32,753 nucleotides of DNA from Deltaproteobacteria bacterium (GTDB lineage Bacteria; Myxococcota_A; Polyangia; DRWM01; JAAZOP01). Where the stretch lies: assembly GCA_016218815.1 (NCBI GenBank), contig JACRCX010000146.1, positions 1 to 32,753 of the forward strand, read 5' to 3'. Both the position numbers and the translations under genes were made by a program. This document shows, in pieces, positions 8,122-15,862 of this stretch (the stretch's first letter is position 1; each line of letters begins with the position of its first letter). The notes beneath the pieces were generated by a model, which saw only the letters and a program-made list of their open reading frames with translations, did not search any database and was not told the DNA's origin.

Positions 8122-10437
8122 GTGCTGCTCTCCGACCTCCGCATCCTCCTCCGTTGGCGCCGCCTGTGGCTCTCCGCCGGCGCGTCGCTGCTCCTCGGCG
8201 TCGGACTCCTGTTCGTCCCGCAGTTCGACGTGCTCGGCTTCGAGGCGGCCTTCGCCGTCGCCGTGCTGATGCCCGTCTTCGCCGGCGCGCTCGGCGCCGG
8301 CTTCCGCCGCTCCGGCCTCCCCGACGACCGCCCCTGGGCCTCGCTCCTCGCCCTCGTGGTCGCCGCCGAGACGCTCGTCGCCGCTCCCCTGCTCCTCGTC
8401 GCCGCCAACATGCTCCGGGCGCCGATCTGCGACCCGTGGGAGGGCCTCCTCTTCTTCCTCCTCCTTCCCGCCTTCTCCGCCGCGCTGGCCGCCGTCGCCG
8501 GCTGGTTCCTCGCCCTCGCGTTCCGCAAGCCCGCCGTCGCCCTCCTCCTCTGGCTCGTCGTCTTCCTCGCCTCGGTGTGCCTCGTCGCCTGGCGCTTCTA
8601 CTCCACCCCCGCCGTCTCGTTCTTCGGCCCCTTCTTCGGCCAGTACCCCGGCGTGCTCTACGACACCCTCGTCCCGCTCACCGGCCGCCTGCTCACCTAC
8701 CGCGCCACGAACCTGCTCGAGGCCGGGATCCTGCTGGCCGTCGTCGCCTTCGCCTGGGACCCCGCGGCACGCCGGCTCTCCGCCCGGCGCCTCCTCCGCT
8801 CCCGCGTGGCCGCGCTCACGCTGCTCCCCGCGCTGGGGACCGCCTTCTCGCTGTACGCCCTCGGCCCCGCGCTGGGCCACCGCACCGACACGGCGAGCAT
8901 CGGGAAAACCCTCGGACGCCTCGCTCGCGGCGGGACGTGCGACGTGTGGGCGCCCCGCGAGTGGCCCCTCGCCGACCACCTGCTCCTCCTCGAGGACTGC
9001 GAGTTCCGCGTCTCCCAGATCCGTCGCTTCGCGGGCATGAACCCGCGCGGCGAGCGCATCACCGTGCTCGCCTTCCGCAACGAGGCGGAGAAGGTCGCGC
9101 TCATGGGTGCCGGTCGCACCTCCGTCGCCAAGCCGTGGCGGCGCGAGGTCTACATCCAGGGCGGAGCGTTCCCCCACTCCGTGCTCAAGCACGAGCTGGC
9201 GCACGTGCTCCTGGGCGAGCTCTGCCCAGGCCCCTTCCACCTCCCCTCCCGCTGGAGCGGCCTCCTGCCGCTGCCCGGGCTCGTCGAGGGCGGTGCCGTC
9301 GCGGCCGATTGGCCCGTCGACGAGCTGTCGCCGCACGGCTGGGCCGCCGCCATGGATCGTCTCGGCCTCCTGCCCTCCCCCCAGACCCTCGTCGGTGTCG
9401 GGTTCCTCGGGGAGAACGCCGGTCTCGCCTACACCGCCACCGGCTCCTTCGTCCGTTGGCTCGTCGAGACCCGCGGCGCCGACGCCTTCCGCAAGGTCTT
9501 CGTGGCCGGCGACTTCGAAGGCGCCTACGGCCGGCCGCTCGACGTGCTGTGGGCCGAATGGCGCGAGTGGCTGCACGCGCGCCCGCTGACCGCCGAACAG
9601 CTCGCGTCCGCACAGGTGCGCTTCGCAGGCCCCGGGTTCTTCGCTCTGCGCTGCCCCCACGCCGTCGCCGCCGCCGTCGAGCGGCGCGACCGGGGGCTGT
9701 TCGTCGGTGATCCGGCCGGGGCGCTCGCCGCCCAGGACGACGCCTGCCGCCTCTCGGGCAACGACCCGTGGCAGCGCGTCGCTCGCCTCGCCCTCCTCGT
9801 CGCCGTCGGTCGCGCCGCCGCCGCCGAGGCCGCCGCCGACACCCTCGCGGCCGATCGCACCCTCGGCGGCCGACTCCTCGACCTCGTCGCGTCCCTGCGC
9901 GCGGATGCGATCTGGCTCCAGGACCGATCAGCGGACGCGCGCGCCGAGTACGAGCGCCTCCTGCCTCACGCGACCAACTCGCTCGAACGCCGCCTGCTGT
10001 TCGCCAAGATCCACGCCACCACGCAGCCCCGGGAGGTCCAATCCCACTTGCGCGATTACCTCGCGGGCAGGTCGCTGCCCAGCCGCGCGCCGTCACTCCC
10101 CGCGGGCCGCGACGTCCAGGCGCTCGTCGCCGCCACGCGCCTCGCGCCCGAGGATCCCGTCGCGCAGTACCTTCTGGCCCGCGGCCTGCTCAACCTGGGC
10201 GAGTGGCCCGCCGCGTACGAAGCCCTCGAGCGCGCCCTCGCCCTGGGCTTCGAATCCGAAGCGTTCCGGCTCGAGGCCCTCGCGCAGCGCGCGACCCTGC
10301 GCTACCGCTTCGGCGACCTCGACGGCGCGGCAGCCGACGCCCGCGCGCTCGAACACTGCGGCACCCCCGAGTACGAAGCCGAAGGCGCCGACTGGCTCGA
10401 GCGCATCGCCTGGAAACGGCACTCCCCCCGCGGCTGA
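8122..10437 (+). CDS. Membrane metallopeptidase-like protein with TPR-type tail
   Basis: 771 residues from GTG at 8122. Residues about 10-265 hold some seven to nine hydrophobic segments. A soluble domain follows with a zinc-site motif HELAH at residues 357-361 and a Glu in LVEGGA at about residue 389, the arrangement of a gluzincin-type peptidase (peptidase_MA-like). The following region (VWYTATGSFVRWLVE-type, near residues 430-490) fits the helical second half of this fold. The last about 250 residues are Ala/Leu/Arg-rich helical repeats of TPR type (for example YLLARGLLNLGEW). Protease activity and target are inferred. The protein would sit in the inner membrane with the catalytic domain on one face. 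It is convergent with the hydrolase gene, with a 44-base gap filled by heptamer repeats. Confidence 0.7.
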   Translation: MLLSDLRILLRWRRLWLSAGASLLLGVGLLFVPQFDVLGFEAAFAVAVLMPVFAGALGAGFRRSGLPDDRPWASLLALVVAAETLVAAPLLLVAANMLRAPICDPWEGLLFFLLLPAFSAALAAVAGWFLALAFRKPAVALLLWLVVFLASVCLVAWRFYSTPAVSFFGPFFGQYPGVLYDTLVPLTGRLLTYRATNLLEAGILLAVVAFAWDPAARRLSARRLLRSRVAALTLLPALGTAFSLYALGPALGHRTDTASIGKTLGRLARGGTCDVWAPREWPLADHLLLLEDCEFRVSQIRRFAGMNPRGERITVLAFRNEAEKVALMGAGRTSVAKPWRREVYIQGGAFPHSVLKHELAHVLLGELCPGPFHLPSRWSGLLPLPGLVEGGAVAADWPVDELSPHGWAAAMDRLGLLPSPQTLVGVGFLGENAGLAYTATGSFVRWLVETRGADAFRKVFVAGDFEGAYGRPLDVLWAEWREWLHARPLTAEQLASAQVRFAGPGFFALRCPHAVAAAVERRDRGLFVGDPAGALAAQDDACRLSGNDPWQRVARLALLVAVGRAAAAEAAADTLAADRTLGGRLLDLVASLRADAIWLQDRSADARAEYERLLPHATNSLERRLLFAKIHATTQPREVQSHLRDYLAGRSLPSRAPSLPAGRDVQALVAATRLAPEDPVAQYLLARGLLNLGEWPAAYEALERALALGFESEAFRLEALAQRATLRYRFGDLDGAAADARALEHCGTPEYEAEGADWLERIAWKRHSPRG

Positions 10438-10445
10438 GGCCCCGG

Positions 10446-10473
10446 TCCACCAGCCACGAGCCACCAGCCACCA
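10446..10473. repeat. Heptamer tandem tract (GCCACCA family)
   Basis: Four 7-base units in register (TCCACCA, GCCACGA, GCCACCA, GCCACCA) occupy the 44-base gap between two convergent genes. The same family appears in reverse orientation at 13137 and inside the lolC/E gene at 18118. Confidence 0.75.
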
Positions 10474-10481
10474 GCTGATCA

Positions 10482-11111
10482 TCACGCCGCGTCCGGAGCC
10501 ACCCAGTCGGAAAAGATGCGGCCGAGCGCCTCGCGCGCGCCGCCCAGGAAGTGGTCCTCGCCGCGCAGGATCTCGCAGCGCACCCCCGCCGGCTCGGCCC
10601 ACGAACGCAGCTCGGCCGCCGGACAGAACTCGTCGCCGTCTCCCGCGACCGCGACGACCCCTCCCGGGAACGCCGCGGCAACGAGCGGCGGCAGCGCGGC
10701 CATGGCGCACGGCGGAGCGATCAGCCCCAGCGCGAACAGGTCGCGGCCCTTGCCGGCCGAGGCGACCCGCGCCGCAACCAGCGCGCCGAAGGAGTAGCCG
10801 GCCAGCGCGAGCCGCGCATGCGGCACGCGCCCGGCCAGGAAGGTCAGCGCCGCTTCCACGTCCCGCAGCTCGGCGACACCCCCGCCGTGCGTCCCGCCGC
10901 TGCTCCCGGTCCCGCGGAAGTTGAAGCGCAGCACCGCCGCGCCGCGCGACGCCAGCGCCTCGCGCACCCACGCCACCGGCGGGCTGTGCATGTCGCCGCC
11001 CATGAGAGGATGGGGATGGCACAAGACGACGGCCAGCGCGGGCGAGCGCGGCAACGACAGCCGGCCCTCCAGCTCGAGGTCGTCGCAAGGGATGCGGACC
11101 GCCTCCTCCAC
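10482..11111 (-). CDS. Alpha/beta hydrolase, small esterase/KANL3-Tex30 type
   Basis: 209 residues. It has the features of the compact COG2945-type alpha/beta hydrolases: HPHPLMGGD near residue 32 forming the oxyanion region, the strand-turn VLRFNFRGTGSSGG, the nucleophile elbow GYSFG (Ser about residue 105), an Asp in GDGDEFC and a catalytic His in GEDHF near the C-terminus. All three catalytic residues appear present. Substrate is unknown; related proteins are annotated as esterases or dienelactone-hydrolase-like. It follows the Xer recombinase gene by 27 bases on the same strand and is probably co-transcribed with it. Confidence 0.85.
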   Translation of the reverse strand: MEEAVRIPCDDLELEGRLSLPRSPALAVVLCHPHPLMGGDMHSPPVAWVREALASRGAAVLRFNFRGTGSSGGTHGGGVAELRDVEAALTFLAGRVPHARLALAGYSFGALVAARVASAGKGRDLFALGLIAPPCAMAALPPLVAAAFPGGVVAVAGDGDEFCPAAELRSWAEPAGVRCEILRGEDHFLGGAREALGRIFSDWVAPDAA

Positions 11112-11138
11112 GAAGGGATCCTCCCGGACGAAACTGCC

Positions 11139-12116
11139 CTACTCGCCCGGCTCCTTGGGCTCCTCGTGCGCGAGCGGGTGGGCGCGGTCGTAGACGTCCA
11201 TCAGATGATCGAGCGATACCTGGGTGTACCGCTGCGTGGTGCCCAGGCTGGCGTGCCCCAGCAGCTCCTGGATCGAACGCAGGTCGGCGCCCCCGTCCAG
11301 CAGGTGCGTCGCGCAGGAGTGGCGCAGCGCGTGCGGACTCGCCGCCCGCGGCAACACGCCGCTCGACCGCCGCTCCACCAGCCGCTGCACCGTGCGCACG
11401 CTGATCCGCGGCCCGCCCCGCCGCACGAACAGCGGGCGCTCCTTCCCGTTGGCGTGGCCGTTGGCGCCGTCCAGGATCGACGGCCGCACCGCCAGCCAGG
11501 CCTCCAGCGCGCCCTGCGCCTTGCGGCCCAGCGGAACCACGCGGTCCTTGTCGCCCTTGCCGTGCACGCGCAGCGCGATCGCGCCGTCCGAGCGCTCGAC
11601 GCTGTCGTCGTCGAGATCGACCACCTCGGAGACGCGCAGGCCGCCGCCGTACAGCACCTCGAGGATCGCGTGGTCGCGCGCGGCCAGCGGATCGTCGTCC
11701 TCGTCCCCACCGTCCAGCACCGCGAAGACGTCGTCGACCGAGAGCACCCGCGGAAGCTTGCGCGCCTTCTTCGGGCTGCGGATCGCCTCCATCGGGTCGT
11801 CGTACGTCGGGTACATCCGCGCGACGATGCCGAAGAACGAGCGGAACGCGGAGATGCGCCGGCCGATCGATGCGGCGTCGAGCTTCCGGCGGTGCAGGAG
11901 CGCGAGGTACCGGCGGATCACCAGGACGTCGAGCTGCCGGACGTCCGTGATGCCCTCGTCCGCCGCGCATTCCACGAGGTCCGCGACGTCGCGAACGTAG
12001 GCCATCACCGTGTTCCACGAGCTCCGCCGCTCGCGCGCCAGGAAGGCCTCGAACGACCGAAGCCACCACCCTAGGTTTTGAGGGAGTGCAGGACTTTCTC
12101 CGTCACTGTTTTCCAT
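11139..12116 (-). CDS. xerC: Tyrosine recombinase XerC/XerD family
   Basis: 325 residues from the ATG at 12116 (a second ATG six codons upstream would place the start inside the -10 element, so I prefer 12116). The N-terminal SAM-like core-binding domain covers about residues 15-105. The catalytic domain has all expected residues: Arg in GGGLRVSE, Lys in HGKGDKDR, His and Arg in HALRHS, His in LGHASL and the nucleophile Tyr in TQRYTQV. An Ala/Asn/Gly-rich loop lies in the middle of the catalytic domain. Chromosome-dimer resolution at dif is the family role; a phage or integron-type role is not suggested because no mobile-element genes are nearby. I found no dif-like site in this window. Confidence 0.88.
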   Translation of the reverse strand: MENSDGESPALPQNLGWWLRSFEAFLARERRSSWNTVMAYVRDVADLVECAADEGITDVRQLDVLVIRRYLALLHRRKLDAASIGRRISAFRSFFGIVARMYPTYDDPMEAIRSPKKARKLPRVLSVDDVFAVLDGGDEDDDPLAARDHAILEVLYGGGLRVSEVVDLDDDSVERSDGAIALRVHGKGDKDRVVPLGRKAQGALEAWLAVRPSILDGANGHANGKERPLFVRRGGPRISVRTVQRLVERRSSGVLPRAASPHALRHSCATHLLDGGADLRSIQELLGHASLGTTQRYTQVSLDHLMDVYDRAHPLAHEEPKEPGE

Positions 12117-12124
12117 GGACCCCA

Positions 12125-12133
12125 ACTTTATCA
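12125..12133 (-). promoter_or_regulatory. Extended -10 element for xerC, leaderless start
   Basis: On the minus strand TG-A-TAAAGT ends 8 bases before the ATG at 12116. No Shine-Dalgarno is present. The spacing is identical to that at purF and lsrF. Confidence 0.55.
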
Positions 12134-12188
12134 TGTCGCGGACGGTCGATGGAAGTACCGTGCCGCGAAGCCCCTCGCCCGTCGCGCC

Positions 12189-12662
12189 CTAGTCCTCGTC
12201 CACCTGCTCGACCAGGTAGTTCGCCGTGCCCATCTGGTCGAGCTGATCGAGCTGCGCCTCGAGCCAGTCGATGTGGACCTCCTCGTCCTTGAGGATCGAT
12301 TCCAGCAACTCGCGCGAGCCGTTGTCCGCCAGCTCCACGCACAGCCGGATCGCCGCGTTGTACGACTTGATCGCGTCCTCCTCGGCCTTCCAGTCGTTCT
12401 TGATCTGCGCCGGCACCTCCGGCCCGATCCGGATCGTCTTCAGCTTCGTCACGACCGGCCGGCCTTCCAGGAAGAGGATGCGAGCGATCAGCTTCTCCGC
12501 GTGCTTCATCTCGTCGATGGCCCGCTTCTCCACCGCCTTGTGCAGCCGCGCGTAGCCCCAGTTGTCGCACATCTCCGAGTGCACCATGTACTGGTTGATC
12601 GCGGTCAGCTCGTCCGAAAGCAGATCGTTCAGCGTCGCAATGACCTTCGTGTTCCCCTTCAT
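12189..12662 (-). CDS. bfr: Bacterioferritin
   Basis: 157 residues, full length for the family. The ferroxidase ligands are all present at the numbering known from E. coli Bfr: Glu18, Glu51, His54, Glu94, Glu127 and His130. The haem ligand Met52 is also present, so this is a haem-binding bacterioferritin and not a plain ferritin. The protein forms a 24-subunit iron-storage shell in the cytoplasm that oxidises ferrous iron. The start at 12662 was chosen because a strong AGGAGGAG ribosome site lies just upstream and the alignment begins there; a longer open frame to 12731 adds an unrelated stretch. A likely sigma-70 promoter is at 12702-12731. The xerC gene lies 72 bases downstream with its own -10. 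Confidence 0.95.
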   Translation of the reverse strand: MKGNTKVIATLNDLLSDELTAINQYMVHSEMCDNWGYARLHKAVEKRAIDEMKHAEKLIARILFLEGRPVVTKLKTIRIGPEVPAQIKNDWKAEEDAIKSYNAAIRLCVELADNGSRELLESILKDEEVHIDWLEAQLDQLDQMGTANYLVEQVDED

Positions 12663-12701
12663 CCACTCCTCCTCGGCGTTCGCCGTCCCGTGCCGTCCGA
12701 G

Positions 12702-12731
12702 ATGCTTGCACCCGCGGTGAACGCCCGTCAA
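12702..12731 (-). promoter_or_regulatory. Sigma-70-type promoter for bfr
   Basis: On the minus strand TTGACG is followed after 18 bases by AAGCAT, which is preceded by TGC (extended -10). The start point would lie about 30 bases before the bfr start codon. I see no clear Fur-like site. Confidence 0.45.
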
Positions 12732-12842
12732 GGGGGTTGTGAAACCACCCGGAAATCAGCCTCGCCCGCGCCGCCTGGCCGCCGATGTCTCACCACGAAC
12801 TGTGTCGACCGCCTCACATCATCATCCCGAACTGCGACATCC

Positions 12843-12858
12843 GTGTCAGACGCGACAC
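12843..12858. promoter_or_regulatory. Inverted repeat GTGTC-N6-GACAC
   Basis: A perfect 5-base inverted repeat with 6-base spacer, centred about 141 bases upstream of the predicted sigma-54 start point. It is at a suitable distance for an enhancer-binding activator site. Confidence 0.35.
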
Positions 12859-12877
12859 CGACTCCTTCCCCCACTCC

Positions 12878-12910
12878 CGGAATTCGCGAATCACCCCACT
12901 GGGAATTCCG
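12878..12910. promoter_or_regulatory. Inverted repeat CGGAATTC-N17-GAATTCCG
   Basis: Eight-base arms are perfect reverse complements, centred about 98 bases upstream of the predicted sigma-54 start point. AT-rich arms stand out in this GC-rich sequence. It is a candidate activator-binding site for the sigma-54 promoter. Confidence 0.45.
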
Positions 12911-12965
12911 TCTGTTTTCGAACGCCCGATCCCGAACCCCTCCCGCCGGCGTCCCGGATGCCGCG

Positions 12966-12981
12966 TGGCACCGATCCTGCT
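12966..12981 (+). promoter_or_regulatory. Sigma-54 (RpoN) promoter
   Basis: TGGCACCGATCCTGCT has TGGCAC at the -24 position and TGCT at the -12 position, with the invariant GG and GC exactly 10 bases apart. It is very similar to the well-known glnAp2 promoter. The predicted start point is about 12992, three bases before the first hairpin of the candidate RNA. Confidence 0.7.
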
Positions 12982-12991
12982 AGTGGATTAC

Positions 12992-13120
12992 CCCGGAGGT
13001 TGTTGGTTCGTCCCGTGCCCCTATCTGGCAACCTCCTCCTTCCCGCTGGCCGCCGGCATCGGCGGCCAGCCCCCCTCGGAGGCCCCCACCAAGCCCGGCG
13101 CCAGCCGGGCGGGGGCCTAT
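12992..13120 (+). ncRNA. Candidate sigma-54-driven small RNA with three stem-loops
   Basis: Starting at the predicted sigma-54 start point, three strong hairpins follow each other. SL1: arms 12995-13006 and 13025-13036, 12 pairs including three G-U, with an 18-base C-rich loop. SL2: arms 13045-13054 and 13061-13070, 10 perfect pairs, 6-base loop. SL3: outer arms 13081-13087 and 13111-13117 and inner arms 13093-13099 and 13104-13110, 4-base loop, with a five-base bulge; this could act as a terminator, though no T-run follows. No reading frame with a ribosome site is evident. The plan (RpoN promoter, transcript beginning at SL1, three hairpins) resembles the Pxr developmental RNA of Myxococcus. 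Homology is not shown. An alternative is a structured leader of purF. Confidence 0.6.
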
Positions 13121-13136
13121 CTATCGATCGGAGAAT

Positions 13137-13164
13137 GCTCGTCGCTCGTCGCTCGTGGCTCGTG
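13137..13164. repeat. Heptamer tandem tract (GCTCGTC/GCTCGTG)
   Basis: Four perfect 7-base registers lie between the candidate RNA and the purF promoter. The reverse complement (GACGAGC, CACGAGC) belongs to the same family as the tracts at 10446 and 18118. Confidence 0.75.
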
Positions 13165-13206
13165 GCACTCCACCGTCTTCGGCCCGTATCGGTGCGTGGC
13201 TTGCTG

Positions 13207-13215
13207 TGCTATACG
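13207..13215 (+). promoter_or_regulatory. Extended -10 element for purF, leaderless start
   Basis: TG-C-TATACG ends exactly 8 bases before the ATG at 13224. No Shine-Dalgarno lies between. The preceding sequence shows no good -35, in line with an extended -10 promoter. Confidence 0.55.
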
Positions 13216-13223
13216 GCCCTTCG

Positions 13224-14726
13224 ATGAGCGCCTCGCGGCACGCGACGATCGACGACGAACGCTTCCACGACGAGTGCGGCGTCTTCGGCGTCTTCGGCCA
13301 CCCCGAGGCCGCCAACATGACCTACCTCGGCCTCCACGGCCTGCAGCACCGCGGCCAGGAGTCCGCCGGCATCGCCGCCGCCGACGGCCGGCGCATCAAC
13401 ACCCACCGCGTCATCGGCCTCGTACAGGACCACTTCTCCGCCGATACTCTCGCCGGACTCCCCGGCAACCGCGCCATCGGCCACGTGCGCTACTCCACCG
13501 CCGGCGGCTCGGGCCTCTCCTGCGCCCAACCCATCACCGTCCGCTCCTCCCGCGGCTGGCTCTCCCTCGCCCACAACGGCAACCTCCCCGACGCCGAGGA
13601 AATCCGCCTGCGCCTGGAGGAGGAAGGCTCGATCTTCCAGACCACCACCGACAGCGAGGTGATCGTCCACCTCATCGCGCGCTCGACCGGCGAGTCCCTC
13701 ACCGACCGCATCATCGATGCCCTCTCGCAGGTCGAAGGCGCCTACTCCCTGCTCTTCCTCTCCATGGACCAGCTCATCGCCGTGCGCGACCCCTACGGCT
13801 TCCGACCCCTGTGCCTGGGCCGCCTGGGCGACGCCCACGTCGTCGCCTCGGAGTCGACCGCGTTCGACCTCATCGAGGCCACCTTCGAGCGCGACGTCGC
13901 GCCCGGCGAGATGGTCGTCATCGACGCCCGCGGCGTGCGCTCGTTCTTCCCCTTCCCCCCGCGGCCGCGCCGCATGTGCATCTTCGAGCACATCTACTTC
14001 GCCCGGCCGGACAGCGTCATCGACGGCTTGCCCGTGATCGACGTGCGCCGGCGCCTGGGCGAGCGCCTCGCCGACGAGCAGCCGGCGGAGGCGGACGTCG
14101 TCATCGCCGTCCCCGACTCCGGCACCCCCGCCGCCCTCGGCTATGCCAATCGCCTCCATATCCCCTTCGCCCTCGGCCTCATCCGCAGCCACTACGTCGG
14201 CCGCACCTTCATCGAGCCCCGCCAGTCGATCCGCCACTTCGGCGTCAAGCTCAAGCTCAACCCCGTGCGCGCCGTCCTGCGCGGCCGTCGCGTCGCCGTG
14301 ATCGATGACTCGATCGTCCGCGGCACGACCTCGATGAAGATCGTGCGCCTGCTGCGGGAAGCCGGCGCCGCCGCCGTCCACCTGCGCATCTCCTCCCCCC
14401 CCACCCGCTGGCCCTGCTACTACGGGCTCGACACGCCCACCCGCGAGGAGCTGATCGCCTCGCTGCAGTCCATCGAGGCCGTTCGCGACTTCGTCCGCTG
14501 CGACACCCTCGGCTACCTCTCCCTGGAAGGCGCTCATGCCGCAGCCGGCGGCGCCCTTTCGGACAAGCAGTTCTGCGACGCCTGCTTCTCCGGCGACTAC
14601 CCCATCCCGGTCCGCCGCACCTCCCCCAGCCGCCCTCCCGCCTGCGGCTGCGGCGAGTCCGAAGCGGCCGGCCCCGCCCTGAGCCCGCCGACGGGCGGAG
14701 CACCCGCCCTGGAGGTCCCACGATGA
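13224..14726 (+). CDS. purF: Amidophosphoribosyltransferase
   Basis: 500 residues. PurF makes 5-phosphoribosylamine from PRPP and glutamine, the first committed step of purine synthesis. The nucleophile Cys is at residue 18 in ECGVFG, so a 17-residue propeptide must be removed, as in the Bacillus-type enzymes. Cys residues for a 4Fe-4S cluster are also present (MCIFEH, PCYYG, and CDACF near the C-terminus), again the Bacillus type. The PRPP loop reads VAVIDDSIVRGTTS. A Pro/Ala/Gly-rich tail of about 35 residues follows the last Cys pair and looks non-conserved. The start at 13224 is set by the -10 element and by the usual length of the propeptide. The stop overlaps the prfB start (ATGA), so translation of the two is coupled. 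Confidence 0.95.
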   Translation: MSASRHATIDDERFHDECGVFGVFGHPEAANMTYLGLHGLQHRGQESAGIAAADGRRINTHRVIGLVQDHFSADTLAGLPGNRAIGHVRYSTAGGSGLSCAQPITVRSSRGWLSLAHNGNLPDAEEIRLRLEEEGSIFQTTTDSEVIVHLIARSTGESLTDRIIDALSQVEGAYSLLFLSMDQLIAVRDPYGFRPLCLGRLGDAHVVASESTAFDLIEATFERDVAPGEMVVIDARGVRSFFPFPPRPRRMCIFEHIYFARPDSVIDGLPVIDVRRRLGERLADEQPAEADVVIAVPDSGTPAALGYANRLHIPFALGLIRSHYVGRTFIEPRQSIRHFGVKLKLNPVRAVLRGRRVAVIDDSIVRGTTSMKIVRLLREAGAAAVHLRISSPPTRWPCYYGLDTPTREELIASLQSIEAVRDFVRCDTLGYLSLEGAHAAAGGALSDKQFCDACFSGDYPIPVRRTSPSRPPACGCGESEAAGPALSPPTGGAPALEVPR

Positions 14727-15857
14727 ACCTCTCCGACGCCCGCAACGCCCTTGCCGAGCTGCTCCGCCGCATCGAGAACCTCGGGAGGCATCTTTGACCT
14801 CCCGTCCCGCCGCGCCGAAATAGCAAAGCTCGACGAGGAATCCGCACGCTCGGACTTCTGGGACAAACCCAGCCAGGCCCAGGAGACCTTGCGCAAGCGC
14901 TCCGACCACGAGCGCGTCGTCGCCACGCACGAAAAGCTCGGCGCCGGCCTCGCCGACGCCCAGGCCATGCTCTCGCTCCTGGACGAAGCCGGCGAAGACC
15001 CCGCCACGCTGCTCGAGCTGTCCCAGATGGTGCAGGCGCTGGACCAGCAGCTTCGCACCGCCGAGCTCGAACGCCTGCTCTCCGGCACCGAGGATCGCAG
15101 CCCGGCCATCGTCTCCATCAACTCCGGCGCCGGCGGCACCGAGTCCCAGGACTGGGCCGAGATGCTCCTGCGCATGGTCCTGCGCTACTGCGAGCGCCGC
15201 GGCTGGGCCACCGAGCTCATCGACCGCCAGGACGCCGAGGAGGCCGGCATCAAGAGCGCCACCTTCATCGTCCGCGGCGACTACGCCTACGGCTACCTGC
15301 GCTCCGAGTCCGGCGTCCACCGCCTCGTCCGCATCTCCCCCTTCGACGCCAACAAGCGCCGCCACACCACCTTCGCCGCGGTCTTCGTCATGCCCGAGAT
15401 CGACGACTCCATCGAGGTCGACATCCGCGACGAGGACCTCAAGCTCGACTTCTTCCGCTCCGGCGGCAAGGGCGGCCAGAACGTCAACAAGGTCGAAACC
15501 GCCGTCCGCATCACGCACCTCCCCTCCGGCATCGTCGTCGCCTGCCAGAGCGAGCGCTCCCAGCACCAGAACCGCCACACCGCCATGAAGGTCCTCCGCG
15601 CCCGCCTCTACGAAAAGGCCCAGCGCGAGCGCGAGGAAGCGATCGAACAGACCTACCACTCCCAGAAACGTGACATCGCCTGGGGCAGCCAGATCCGCTC
15701 CTACGTCCTCGCCCCCTACCAGCTCGTCAAGGACATGCGCACCGACCACGAAACCGGCAACGTCCAGGCCGTCCTGGACGGCGAGCTCGAACCGTTCATC
15801 GATGCCTTCCTGCTGCACGAGCTGACCGAGCGGGGCAAACGCAAGGGACAAGGGTGA
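14723..15857 (+). CDS. prfB: Peptide chain release factor 2 with programmed +1 frameshift
   Basis: The gene starts at the ATG at 14723, after a GGAGG ribosome site, reads 24 codons, meets TGA at 14795, and continues in the +1 frame to 15857. The product is about 377 residues. RF2 hallmarks are visible in the second frame: GAGGTESQDW, the SPF motif in RISPFDANKR for stop-codon recognition, and GGQ in SGGKGGQNVNK for peptide release. RF2 ends translation at UGA and UAA, and low RF2 favours frameshifting, giving autoregulation. The gene lies between purF (overlapping) and lysS (5-base gap). The prfB-lysS order is known from E. coli. Confidence 0.95.
14783..14798 (+). promoter_or_regulatory. prfB programmed frameshift site
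   Basis: GGGAGG at 14783-14788 acts as the internal Shine-Dalgarno-like signal, then three bases, then CTT TGA C at 14792-14798. This matches the classic RF2 slippage site in both order and spacing. Confidence 0.9.
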
Positions 15858-15862
15858 GTCCG

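Noticed and set aside
11139..12116. Xer recombinase taken as a sign of an integrated element
   Set aside because: No phage, transposon or attachment-site features flank it; neighbours are housekeeping genes.
12189..12731. Longer bacterioferritin start at 12731
   Set aside because: The additional 23 residues do not fit the family, overlap the promoter, and the 12662 start has a strong ribosome site and exact family numbering.
12992..13120. Calling the RNA candidate Pxr outright
   Set aside because: Only the architecture is alike; I cannot align the sequences here, and the known Pxr range is narrow.
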